DNA from: Atopobiaceae bacterium
GTDB taxonomy: Bacteria > Actinomycetota > Coriobacteriia > Coriobacteriales > Atopobiaceae
Length of the DNA stretch: 64,000 bases
Assembly: GCA_022482785.1 (NCBI GenBank)
Contig: JAKVON010000004.1
Location: 124,001-188,000 of the forward strand
Direction: 5' to 3'
This document shows, piece after piece, positions 1 to 8,961 of this stretch. Numbering within the stretch: position 1 is the stretch's first letter; every line of letters begins with the position of its first letter. Position numbers and translations under genes: made by a program. A model generated the notes under the pieces. That model saw nothing but the letters and a program-made list of their open reading frames with translations, was not told where the DNA came from and did not search any database.

Positions 1-727
1 GCGCCTTGCGGGCGCGGGCGACCGTCTCGGGCGTGAGGGCTATCTCGCGGCAGGGCGAGACGGTGACCTCCTCGAGCTCGCCGATGGTCTGGCCGGTCGC
101 GGCGACCATGCGGCGCACGTGGTCGATCTCGTCGCCGAAGAACTCGATGCGCACCGGGCTCGAGGCCTGGGCGGGAAACACGTCGACGGCATCCCCGTGG
201 ACGTGGAACTGCCCTGGGGAGTCGACGGCTCCCTCGTCGGCATAGCCGAGGCCCACGAGCAGCGCGCCCATGTCCTCGAACGGGACCTCGTCCCCCACCG
301 AGAAGGTCGAGCTCGCGAAGTAGCCCGAGCCGACGGGAGGCACGCAGCGCATGAGCGAGCGGGCGCTCGCGACCACGATGACGGGCTCGGCGGCCGAGAG
401 CCGCGCGAGGGAGCGGCAGCGGGCGCCGATGACGGCGTCGTCGGCGGCCACGTCGGCCCAGGGCCAGTCCTTGCGCTCGGGGAACCGACCCACGCTCCCC
501 AGGCCGAGCCAGGCGGCAAGCGTGCGCGACGCCCTGTCGGCAGCCTCCTCGCCCGAGACAACGAACAGGCAGGGGCGGGGATGCTCCGCCCAGAGGGCGG
601 CGAGGAGCAGTGGCCGCGCGGACTGCGCGACGGCCAGCGTCGCGTCATGGCCGTCCGCGAGCTCACGGGCAATCGCCGCGTACTCGGGGGAGGTCCTCAG
701 TTGTCGTGCGACCCTGTGAACGAACAT
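1..727 (-). CDS. mfd: Transcription-repair coupling factor Mfd, N-terminal part (cut by window edge)
   Basis: The frame opens at an ATG at 727 and stays open to base 1, giving the first 242 residues of a protein of normally about 1,150. Mfd is a DNA translocase that removes stalled RNA polymerase and recruits UvrA. The visible part matches its UvrB-like N-terminal module: a segment reading VIVVASARSLMRCVPP, then a GxFxVxGDxVDVFPA-type stretch followed by PVRIEFFGDEIDHVRRM, which is the conserved core shared by Mfd and UvrB. The helicase motifs would lie beyond the left edge. The start is 19 bases after the preceding glycosyltransferase stop, with AGAGGT further upstream as a modest ribosome site, so it may be read through from the polysaccharide block. 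No frameshift is seen in this part. Confidence 0.88.
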   Translation of the reverse strand, partial: MFVHRVARQLRTSPEYAAIARELADGHDATLAVAQSARPLLLAALWAEHPRPCLFVVSGEEAADRASRTLAAWLGLGSVGRFPERKDWPWADVAADDAVIGARCRSLARLSAAEPVIVVASARSLMRCVPPVGSGYFASSTFSVGDEVPFEDMGALLVGLGYADEGAVDSPGQFHVHGDAVDVFPAQASSPVRIEFFGDEIDHVRRMVAATGQTIGELEEVTVSPCREIALTPETVARARKA

Positions 728-746
728 GGGGCTAGTCTACCTCTCG

Positions 747-2732
747 TCAGCGCCCGCTCTTCTTGAGCTGGAACAGGCCGTTGGAATCGTCGAACGCCTC
801 CGAGAAGTAGGGGTCGCCGTCAGCCACCTGGGGATGCAGGGACCTCACCAGCGCAAGGCCCGCCTCCCATGACGCGGCGTCACGCCGTTCGGCGGCCCAT
901 GCGGTACGTCTCCTGGCAAACCGGGACGCGAGGCACACGACCAGGAGCCCGTGCTCGCGCAGCCTGAGGCAGTAGTCCTCGACGCAGAGGGTCTCCGGAA
1001 GGGATTCGTCGAGAGGCCCGATGCGCTCGACGTCCGCACGCCTCATCACAAGACAGCCCGCCGAGAGGGCCGTGCAGTCCCGGGAGTGGCGGATCACGTT
1101 CATGTAGCCCAGGTCAACGGGAGCAAGGCCCTGCTCAACGGGAAGGGGGCTGCCATCCTTCCTCACCACAAGCCCGACCGACTGAATCACGTCGTCCTGG
1201 TCGCACATGAGAGGCCCCACACAGCCCACCTCGGGCCTCGCGAACGGAGCGACCAGGTCGTCGAGCCAGCCCCTGCCAGGGGGGTTGCAGTCCTCGTCGA
1301 GAATCACCACGAGGTCACCGGCCGATCTGGCGATGGCCTCGTTGACGGCCCTCCCGAACGACGCGTTCCGGGTGCCCCTGCGAACCTGCGTACGCACGCG
1401 GCACAGGCGCATGAGCGCCATCGTCCTCATGTGGTCGAGGGCATCGGAGCCATCCCGGGGAACGACGACGACGCTCGCCGTCGGAGACGGGTCCGGCAGC
1501 TCGTATCGGACGCGATAGGAGAAGTCGGTGCTCCCGTACTCGACCGTCGCGGGCAGCCCTCGGCGGTCGATCTCCCTCTGGACTGCCTTCTGCCGGCGAC
1601 CAGGGCGTAGGGCTTGCTCTCGCGATGGCGTGCGGTCGACGCGGCATGGTCACGCCAGTGGTAGAGCATGCGCGGAACGTGCACGATCTCGCGCGCGACG
1701 GAGGCCGCCTTGAAGGTGAGGTCGTAGTCCTGCGCGGCGGCGACCTCGGCGTCCGAGCGCTCCGTGAGCTCGAGCGCGCGACGGCTCACGCAGAGCATGT
1801 GGCACACGTAGTTGTAGGTGTAGAGCAGGTCCGGGTTCCATCCCGGCTTGAACTTGGGAGCGAAGAAGAGCTCGCGCCCGTCCACCTCCCCCCAGTAGTC
1901 CTCGTCGCAGAAGAGGAGGTCGCACTCGGGATGGGCGTTGATGGCCTCGACGTAGCGGAAGAGCGCGTCAGGCTCGACGAAGTCGTCGTGGTCGACGAAG
2001 GCGACGTAATCGCCTCGGGCGGCCGCTATGCCCACGTTGGTGTTGGACGAGATGTCTTTGTTCTCGGCAACGATCACGCGGATGCGTTCGTCCTCGTAAG
2101 CCCCGAGACCTCATCGACCTCGGGGCAGGCACCGCTCACGTTGACGAGCACGAGCTCCCATTTCTCGTACGACTGCGCGATGACGGAATCTATCATCTGC
2201 CTGAGGAAGTCGGGCGGGGTGCGGAACACCGGCGTCACGATGCTGACGAGGGGCCGAAGGGGAAGGTCCGCGCTCTTGAGACGCTGATCGGCCAGCTCTT
2301 CGCCGCTTGGCCTCTGCGCAAGGAGCCACTTCTCGTAGTCCATGTCGTCGATGGCGTTGAGCCTGCCGTCGCACCACCTCTCGCGGGTGCCGTCGTACTC
2401 GTCCGAGCCCACGAGCAGGCGGGCGGAGATGGCCTCAGACCCACGCCGGAGCGAGACCTCGACCCCACAGGAGTGCGTTCCGGCAGGAACGCGCAGCGAG
2501 ATGGTCGCCACGCGCGAGTGCTGGGACGATCCGTCGGGGGACGCCTCGTCATGCTCGTCGAAGACGAGGGATGGCCAGCCAACAGGGGCGTCCCGGACTC
2601 GTCGAGGGCCCGCGGCCTGATGCGACCCGTCGCCGTCGACGGCACCGCACACGCGAAGCGAACGACATCGCCCCCGTCATAGAACGGGAAGACCCCCGCG
2701 AGAGAGATGCGTGGGCGAGCACCGCCCGCCAT
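747..2732 (-). CDS. Tandem GT2-type glycosyltransferase (three frameshifts)
   Basis: A glycosyltransferase of about 660 residues with two GT-A folds, likely adding sugars to a rhamnose-containing surface polysaccharide. The first GT2 domain begins near residue 162 with PLVSIVTPVFRTPPDFLRQM and holds the sugar-nucleotide motif FVDHDDFVEPD and LLFCDED. The second begins near residue 420 and contains LVVILDEDCNPPGRGWLDDL. The order and phrasing copy the C-terminal two thirds of the large transferase at 8961-12239. The reading frame changes three times, near 2590 (C run), near 2100 and near 1588 (AGAAGG, probably a lost G). Each change restores a conserved frame, so I treat them as indels. The ATG at 2732 lies five bases after the rfbC stop, so the two genes are probably cotranscribed. 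Donor and acceptor are unknown. Confidence 0.8.
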
Positions 2733-2737
2733 ACCGG

Positions 2738-3321
2738 CTAGAGGCCCTTCTCGGAGCGCCACTCGTCGAACGAGGGGTGCTGGGTGTCCTTCTCGGAGAG
2801 GTTGAGCTCGACCCCCTCGACGAGCGGCCAGTCGATGCCGATGGCGGGGTCGTTCCACATGAGGCCGCCCTCGTCGCCAGGATGGTAGGTGTCGTCGCAC
2901 TTGTAGCAGAAGACCGCCGTCTCGCTCATGACGTAGAAGCCGTGGGCGAAGCCGCGCGGGATGAAGAACTGGCGGTGGTTCTCGGCCGAGAGGACGACGC
3001 CCTCCCACTTGCCGAAGGTGGGGACTGCCGGGACGAAGGTCGACGGCCACGTCGAAGACCTCGCCCTCCACCACGCGCACGAGCTTGGACTGCGGGTGGT
3101 TGATCTGGAAGTGAAGGCCACGCAGGACGCCCTGCGTGGAGGCGGACTGGTTGTCCTGGATGAACTCGACGTCGATGCCACCGGCCACGAAGTCGGGGCG
3201 CTTGTAGGTCTCCATGAAGTAGCCGCGCGCGTCGCCGTACGCCTTGGCGTCGACGATGGTCACGCCCTCGATCGAGGTGGGCGTGAAGGTGAAGTTACCT
3301 GCTGGCAATGGCTTCGGACAT
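2738..3321 (-). CDS. rfbC: dTDP-4-dehydrorhamnose 3,5-epimerase (two frameshifts)
   Basis: RmlC/RfbC epimerises dTDP-4-keto-6-deoxyglucose at C3 and C5, the third step to dTDP-L-rhamnose. The visible family motifs are YGDARGYFMETYKRPDF, FIQDNQSAS, GVLRGLHFQ and FFIPRGFAHGFYVMSE, all in cupin order. Two single-base disruptions are present. One is at about 3030, where CCCC should be CCC (joining VDLRPGSP to TFGKWEG). The other is at about 3297. The best start is the ATG at 3321, which follows AGGAGG by four bases; its frame meets TAA after eight codons unless one base near 3297 is removed, which then joins it to NFTFTPTSIEGV. Without this repair only a weak TTG start at 3308 exists. The 173 bases upstream are AT-richer than average and hold a possible -10 (TATAAC), but no convincing -35. 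RfbA is not in the window. Confidence 0.85.
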
Positions 3322-3494
3322 GAGACCTCCTGGCTCGTGAACCGACTCTTGGCATCATGGTTATATTATGGAACAAGTGCTCCATCGCCCACCCAACACC
3401 CGAGTATTTTTCATGCAGGACAGCAGAAGTCCGCACCGTGAAATCGAAAAAAGAACCCTGCAAGATTCCAAAGCATCGACTTATTCCGTCTCCC

Positions 3495-5174
3495 TCACAG
3501 GAGGCTCTTCACGAAATCTGACGATAGAGGGATGAGCAGCATCAACGGGGAAAGAAAGATGAGCGGTATAAGATAGCGACCGCCGTCGAATGAGATCGAG
3601 ATGGGCGAGAGCCAGACCCCCATACATGAAAGAAGTACGGGAAGCGAACAGAGCGCTAAAGCCGTCCTCCTCCTGCCCTTTGCAGAGAAGGTCATCCCAA
3701 AGAGAAACGCAGGCAGCAGCACCGCATACGTTGAACACTGGAATGCGATATCGATAGCTGGCATGGCACTAACCCACGCGTAGAGATTCGAAGCCAGCTC
3801 TGACGTTTTCTGAGACAGGCCTGTCCTGACATACGCATCCGACATGTCAACGCTGTCGAAATCTCCCATGTCGCTCGAGTCGGTTCTCACGTATATCGCA
3901 GAGCCCTCGGCCCCGAACCCCTTCTCGAGGGCAACGAACGATTCAAGGTAGCAAAGCGGATGGCGCAAACCTTCAGCAACGTAGGCATGCAGCCATGGGC
4001 CATACGCATCAGTCGGCTCTGTTATCTTGGATTTCACTGGATCCGCAAGCCAATAGACGTATCTTTCGGAAAGGGTTTGATACCCCAGCAATGCATCGAT
4101 TTCCTCGTGCTCCTCGTCTGTGACATCGTCTCCGTGATCGATTACGTATCGCGCAGTCTGCTGAAGAGGAACGGCCAGCGACTCGTACCTCTCCCCCAAA
4201 GCAATTCCGGCAAGAGGGAACACGACATGAGGAAGCAGAACGAAGACGATAGCTGCCGGGATGACCGTGACCAGGGCGAGGCTGGCGACTCCTACCTGCT
4301 TTCTCCGTGCACGAGACTGCCAGATGGCCCGAAATAGCAGGATGACCAGAGGAGGAAAGATGACATAGGCCCCCAGTTTCTTCGTCAGACATACCATCAA
4401 GCTAATCACCATGAACTGGATACATCGGGTCTTAGAATTCTCGAAAATTCTGCCGTTAGTCCTGACCTCCTCGACGAAAATGACAAACCATACGACGAGG
4501 AAAGGGGCGTTCATCGAGTCTTTTGAAAGGTAGTTATTCCAGATAGGGAATAAGGGACAAATGCAGATGAAAATCATTGTCACACGAAACGCCATCGCGG
4601 ATATGCATAGCTTTGACCTCGCATAGTTCGCCATGAGCGAAAGAGCGAGACTGCACATCCAGGACTGCAGTATGACGAAGCAGAAGAATGCAAGCGGCAT
4701 ATTATGAATGACAAATCTACCAAATAGGGCCACCGCGCCAAAGACATATATCGTCAGCACCGGATTGTGATCATAAATAAGACCAGTGGAGCCTTCCAGC
4801 GTCTTGAATACCCATCCGATGGAGATTATCGTATCCCCAAGATAATTTGCGGGATACAGTGCAATGAGCCATGGAATCCAGCACATCAGGATAATTGCAG
4901 CGTCCTTCAGAATCCTGTCCGTCTTCATCCCGTGAGGCCGAGCATCTGTGTCCCCCACTTTTAGATTTCCTAAAAGATGAAAGCCCACGACAATGACGCA
5001 AGACAAGACGATGAGACGAAGAGCGAATGCCTTTCCAAGGACGAGGTACCCATCAGACCCAACGGAACTGCACGTTGTTATGAGGATGGCGGCCGCGACG
5101 CCAAAGACGACGAAAGAGGTGTTTGGCCTAAAGAGCCGCTTCTCGGCCATTATCAGCTTGATGTCACGAATCAT
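3495..5174 (-). CDS. Polytopic membrane protein, DUF6020-like, AT-rich
   Basis: A 559-residue integral membrane protein with about a dozen hydrophobic spans. The N-terminal half includes the motif ALYPANYLGDTIISIGWV and a later DHNPVLTIYVFG. An extracytoplasmic segment of about 140 residues (around 350-480) sits before the last spans. It resembles the upstream gene at 5174-6945 in length, span order and the PGNYSSDG/PANYLGD loop, so the two are paralogues. I associate them with the DUF6020 family from memory. The ATG at 5174 overlaps the upstream stop (TAATG), indicating translational coupling. Base use is clearly lower in GC than its neighbours, with many A/T-ending codons, suggesting separate acquisition. 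It may be a polymerase, flippase or lipid-linked-sugar transferase (GT-C-like topology), but no catalytic motif proves this. Confidence 0.7.
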   Translation of the reverse strand: MIRDIKLIMAEKRLFRPNTSFVVFGVAAAILITTCSSVGSDGYLVLGKAFALRLIVLSCVIVVGFHLLGNLKVGDTDARPHGMKTDRILKDAAIILMCWIPWLIALYPANYLGDTIISIGWVFKTLEGSTGLIYDHNPVLTIYVFGAVALFGRFVIHNMPLAFFCFVILQSWMCSLALSLMANYARSKLCISAMAFRVTMIFICICPLFPIWNNYLSKDSMNAPFLVVWFVIFVEEVRTNGRIFENSKTRCIQFMVISLMVCLTKKLGAYVIFPPLVILLFRAIWQSRARRKQVGVASLALVTVIPAAIVFVLLPHVVFPLAGIALGERYESLAVPLQQTARYVIDHGDDVTDEEHEEIDALLGYQTLSERYVYWLADPVKSKITEPTDAYGPWLHAYVAEGLRHPLCYLESFVALEKGFGAEGSAIYVRTDSSDMGDFDSVDMSDAYVRTGLSQKTSELASNLYAWVSAMPAIDIAFQCSTYAVLLPAFLFGMTFSAKGRRRTALALCSLPVLLSCMGVWLSPISISFDGGRYLIPLIFLSPLMLLIPLSSDFVKSLL

Positions 5175-6945
5175 TAGGCCCTGCTTCCCATCAGAGGCAA
5201 GCTGGCGGCGAACGGCAGGCAATAGAACAGGGGCGTGACATAGCGGATGCACATGACCGGACCCAGCCCCAGCGACAGCCAGTACACGAACAGCAGCATC
5301 CAGGCGATGAGCAGCGAGGACCCCCGTCTGCGCGCGAGGAGGCAGAAAGATGCGAGAAGGACATAGAACGGCAGCGCCATGCTCACCCAGAGCATGAGAA
5401 GGGGATTCTCGGGAAAGATGTTTTGGGTGCCATCGACCAGCCACGATAGGTAGCCTGGCAGCAAGCTCGTTTGATGGTAGTCGGCTATCTGGTTGGCCGC
5501 GCCGCCCTCGTCGAGGGCAACCGAGAACTCGTTCCACGGCGACATTCCCGTCCAGCGATTGGCCACCTTCGAGCTGGGATAGACATAGCCGACCTCCCCC
5601 CACAGGAACGCCTCGGAATAGAGGCCCTCGTGCCCACGCGCAAGAGCCATCCAGCCCGAGAGGTATCCCAGCTTATCCTCTGCATACGCCGCGTCGTTCA
5701 GGGCGCCCTTCGACAAGTCGGCCAGGCAGTCGAGATAGCCCGTGCCGGTGATGGTGTCATAGAAGCGGCCGTTTCCGGCAGAGGCATAGGGAGCGGTGGT
5801 CAATCTTCCCGACTCGAACTGGGCGATGTCATAGTAGCGGGAATACCACTCGATCTCTCCGGTCGTGAGGCTGTCGTAATCGAGCATGTACGTACGAGCC
5901 ACTTGCTGCGACGGAACCGAGAGGGTCTCGCGCTCCGAGTCGCTGCGCGTGGGAACCAGCAGGGATATCAAGGGATTGCATAGGAAAGCCGCAGCCAGCG
6001 GGACGACGATTGCGACGGCGAATCGCACTCGCGACGACGGCCTGGCGAGCCAGACGAGCGCGACGATTCCCACGACCACGAGAACATAGGCCCCTTGCTT
6101 GCGCATCAGGCACGTTGCCAGCACGGCAAGGGCAAAGCGAACGAGAGAGGGCGTGCTCTCAAGAAAACGCGCTGGATCACGAACCATCTCGGCGAGATAG
6201 ACGAGAACGATGAGGAAGAACGCCGCGAACATCGAGTCCTTCGTGGTGGTGAAGGCATAGGTCTGAAGGACCGGGTTGAGGGCCATGACGAGTGTCGTCG
6301 CGACCACGAACGGCGCGGGGACCTTCCATCGAATCGCACGTTCCGCCGCAAAGGCCATCGAAAAGGCGAGGAGGAGCCCTTGCCCGATGCAATAGACGGA
6401 CAGACCGAAATCGAAGGAGTTGGCGACCGAGCGTCCCAGCTCGAGACAGCCCGCGAGGACGAGGGTATGGACAGCCGGCCAATGCAGGTCGATGAAGCCC
6501 TCGGTTGAGGAGAGCGGAGACCTGGAGAGGACCGTCACTCGAATAGTTGCCTGGGAAGAAGGCGAGGAAAGCCGGGACCCAAAGGGCGAAGATCGCAATC
6601 GTGAAGATGGCCCTGATCAGGCGCGGGGGCAGTCGGGAGAACCAGGACCCCTATCCTACCAGGCCTTTCGAGAGGGGCATCACGAGCCTGCCACTTGTCC
6701 CATAGCCGAAAGGAGAGGAGGACGACGGCGAAGACGGCGACCGAGAGGACCAGACCCTCAACCCACATACCGGGGTCACGGAAGTCAACGTATCCCAAAT
6801 CGCGATAGAACGTTCGCCCAACGGACAGGGACGTTCCCGTCACAATCCCAGCAAGGCCGGCGAGGACGCAGTCACGTCGAAGCGTTGTCCTCCCACACCC
6901 GTCTCTGCCCATGCTTTCCCTCATCCAGGCGTTCCCTTTCGTCAC
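5174..6945 (-). CDS. Polytopic membrane protein, DUF6020-like paralogue (two frameshifts)
   Basis: A membrane protein of about 590 residues split over three frames. The N-terminal frame (from 6945) has two spans and ends near VLVLP. A middle stretch in a second frame reads ALWVPAFLAFFPGNYSSDG. The long C-terminal frame begins near EGFIDLHWPAVHTLVLAG and carries the rest. Switch points are near 6640 and 6505, and joining the three gives a normal-looking family member colinear with the downstream paralogue. A large outside loop (tyrosine- and glycine-rich, roughly residues 345-490) precedes the last spans. It starts 27 bases after the rfbB stop, so it sits inside the rhamnose block. A role in assembling or exporting the polysaccharide is inferred from context only. 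Unlike the paralogue, its GC content matches the surroundings. Confidence 0.68.
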
Positions 6946-6972
6946 CCGCCGCGGCAGAAAGCCGCAGGCCGG

Positions 6973-8050
6973 CTATGCACGCCCCCCGTACATCTTCTCG
7001 TAGTACTCCATGTACGCACCGCTGGTGACGTGATCCATCCACTCCTTGTGAGCGAGGTACCAGTCGATGGTGAGCACGATGCCGTCCTCGAACTTGGTCT
7101 CGGGATACCAGCCGAGGTCCTCCTTGATCTTGTCGGGAGCGATGCCGTAGCGGCGGTCGTGGCCCTTGCGGTCCTCGACGTAGGTGATGAGCCGCTCGGT
7201 GATGGCAGGGTCAGCCCACGGCCTTCGCGCACTCGGCGATGATGGCCTTCACGATGAAGATGTTGGGGCGCTCGTTGTGGCCGCCCACGTTGTAGACCTC
7301 GCCGAGCCTGCCGCCGTTGATCACCATGTCGATGGCCTTGCAGTGATCGGCCACGTAGAGCCAGTCGCGGATGTTCGCGCCGTCGCCGTAGACGGGCAGT
7401 GCCTTGTGGTCGAGCGCGTTGTTGATCATGAGCGGGATGAGCTTCTCGGGGAACTGGAACGGACCGTAGTTGTTGGAGCAGCGGGTGATGTTGATCGGGA
7501 AGCCGTAAGTGTCGCCGTATGCCTTGACGAACATGTCGGCCGAGGCCTTGGATGCCGAGTAGGGCGAGTGCGGCGACAGCGGGGTGGTCTCGCGGAAGAA
7601 CGTGTCGGGCTCGTCGATGGAGAGCGAGCCGTAGACCTCGTCGGTCGAGACCTGCAGGAACTTATGGTCGCCATAGGTGCCGTCGGCCTGCTCCCAGGCG
7701 GCCTTGGCCGCGTTGAGCATGGTGACCGTGCCCATGACGTTGGTGTTCGCGAAGACCTCGGGCTCCTTGATGGAGCGGTCGACATGGCTCTCGGCCGCGA
7801 AGTTGACAACGTAGTCGGGCTGGTACCTCTCGAAGAGGACTGCGATCGCCGGCTTGTCGCAGATGTCGGTCTGCGAGAAGATGTGGCGCTCGTCGCCCTC
7901 GAGCGAGGCGAGGTTCTCGAGGTTGCCGGCGTAGGTGAGCTTGTCGACGTTGACGATGCGGATGTCATCGTACTTGTCGAGCATGTAGAGCACGAAGTTC
8001 GAGCCGATGAACCCGGCGCCGCCGGTGACGAGGTAGGTCTTGGTGGACAT
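6973..8050 (-). CDS. rfbB: dTDP-glucose 4,6-dehydratase (one frameshift)
   Basis: RfbB/RmlB is an NAD-dependent short-chain dehydratase that converts dTDP-glucose to dTDP-4-keto-6-deoxyglucose. It shows the Rossmann motif TGGAGFIGSNF at residues 8-18, the dehydratase signature VSTDEVYG with the catalytic Asp/Glu region, and the YSASKA active-site Tyr and Lys. NNYGPFQFPEKLIP and YVADHCKAID are also typical. The frame breaks near 7212 after AECAKAVG. The C-terminus (AITERLITYVEDR, LGWYPETKFEDGI, MEYYEKMYGGRA) continues in another frame to a TAG at 6973. The repaired length is about 358 residues, slightly above the usual 340-350. It lies 20 bases after rfbD and is expected to be cotranscribed with it. 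Confidence 0.92.
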
Positions 8051-8070
8051 GATGATTTCCTTCCTAATTC

Positions 8071-8961
8071 CTAGAGCGAGGCCAGGTTGTCTCTCATGAA
8101 CTCATCCAGCGCGACGTCCCACGAGCGCATGGAGTCGCCGATCGTGTCGCGGAGGTGCTTGTTGTCGAGAATCGACCAAAGGGGCCTGGTCGCATCCGCA
8201 TTCCACTCCGCCGTGGTCACGGGCTTGACCTCGCAGTCGAGACCGGCATCGGCCATGATTCGGCGCGCGAAGACGTCCCAGGTGGTGGCACCGTTGGCGG
8301 TGCAGTGGTAGAGGCCGTAGGCCTCGGTGCCCAGCAGGGCGAGGACCTCGTAGGCGAGGTCGCCCGCAAAGGTCGGGGACCCATGCTGGTCGCACACGAC
8401 GGTGATGCTGTCGTGGGTGCGGCCGAGGCCCACCATCGTGCGCACGAAGTTCTTTCCCCTCGTGCCGTAGAGCCAGGCCGTACGCAGAGTGAAGTGCCTG
8501 GGACACAACTCCTCGACCGCCCTCTCGCCGGCAAGCTTGGTGGAGCCGTAGACGGTCACGGGCGCCGTCGGCGCCTCCTCGGTCTGTGGCATGGGATCGG
8601 TGCCGGCGAGAACGTAGTCGGTCGACACCTGGACCAGGGTGGCCCCCACCGCAGCCGCGGCACGAGCGAGGTTCGCAGGGGCGTCTGCGTTGAGCACGCG
8701 GGCGAAGTCGGGCTTGGTCTCGCAGCCGTCGACGTTGGTGGCTGCGGCGCAGTTGATGATCGCGTCGAACTCGCCGGCACGAACGAAGTCCATGACGGCC
8801 TCGGCATTGGTGATGTCGAGCTCGGCCACGTCGGTGGGCACGACCTCGCAGCGCGCCCAGGCGGGGTCGATCGGGCCGATGCTGGCCTTGCCTGCAGAGA
8901 GAATCATCTGCAGCTCGTTGCCAAGTTGCCCGTTGGCACCAGTGATCAGGAGCTTTCTCAC
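8071..8961 (-). CDS. rfbD: dTDP-4-dehydrorhamnose reductase
   Basis: RmlD/RfbD reduces dTDP-4-keto-L-rhamnose to dTDP-L-rhamnose with NAD(P)H. The N-terminal LLITGANGQLGNEL is the nucleotide-binding glycine motif. INCAAATNVDGCE, VSTDYVLAG and YGSTKLAGE (catalytic Tyr and Lys) follow in the usual order, and the 296 residues are a normal length. I place the start at a GTG at 8961, whose first base is the last base-pair of the upstream glycosyltransferase stop (TAGTG), with GGGAGG about nine bases ahead. An in-frame ATG at 8970 is possible but sits almost on the ribosome site. The gene is flanked by the large transferase and rfbB, forming a dTDP-rhamnose module that lacks rfbA here. Confidence 0.95.
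   Translation of the reverse strand: MRKLLITGANGQLGNELQMILSAGKASIGPIDPAWARCEVVPTDVAELDITNAEAVMDFVRAGEFDAIINCAAATNVDGCETKPDFARVLNADAPANLARAAAAVGATLVQVSTDYVLAGTDPMPQTEEAPTAPVTVYGSTKLAGERAVEELCPRHFTLRTAWLYGTRGKNFVRTMVGLGRTHDSITVVCDQHGSPTFAGDLAYEVLALLGTEAYGLYHCTANGATTWDVFARRIMADAGLDCEVKPVTTAEWNADATRPLWSILDNKHLRDTIGDSMRSWDVALDEFMRDNLASL

Noticed and set aside
2235-3308. A single 357-residue protein joining RfbC to glycosyltransferase sequence
   Set aside because: The join arises from the frameshift at 3030; its second half is out-of-frame sequence of two other genes.
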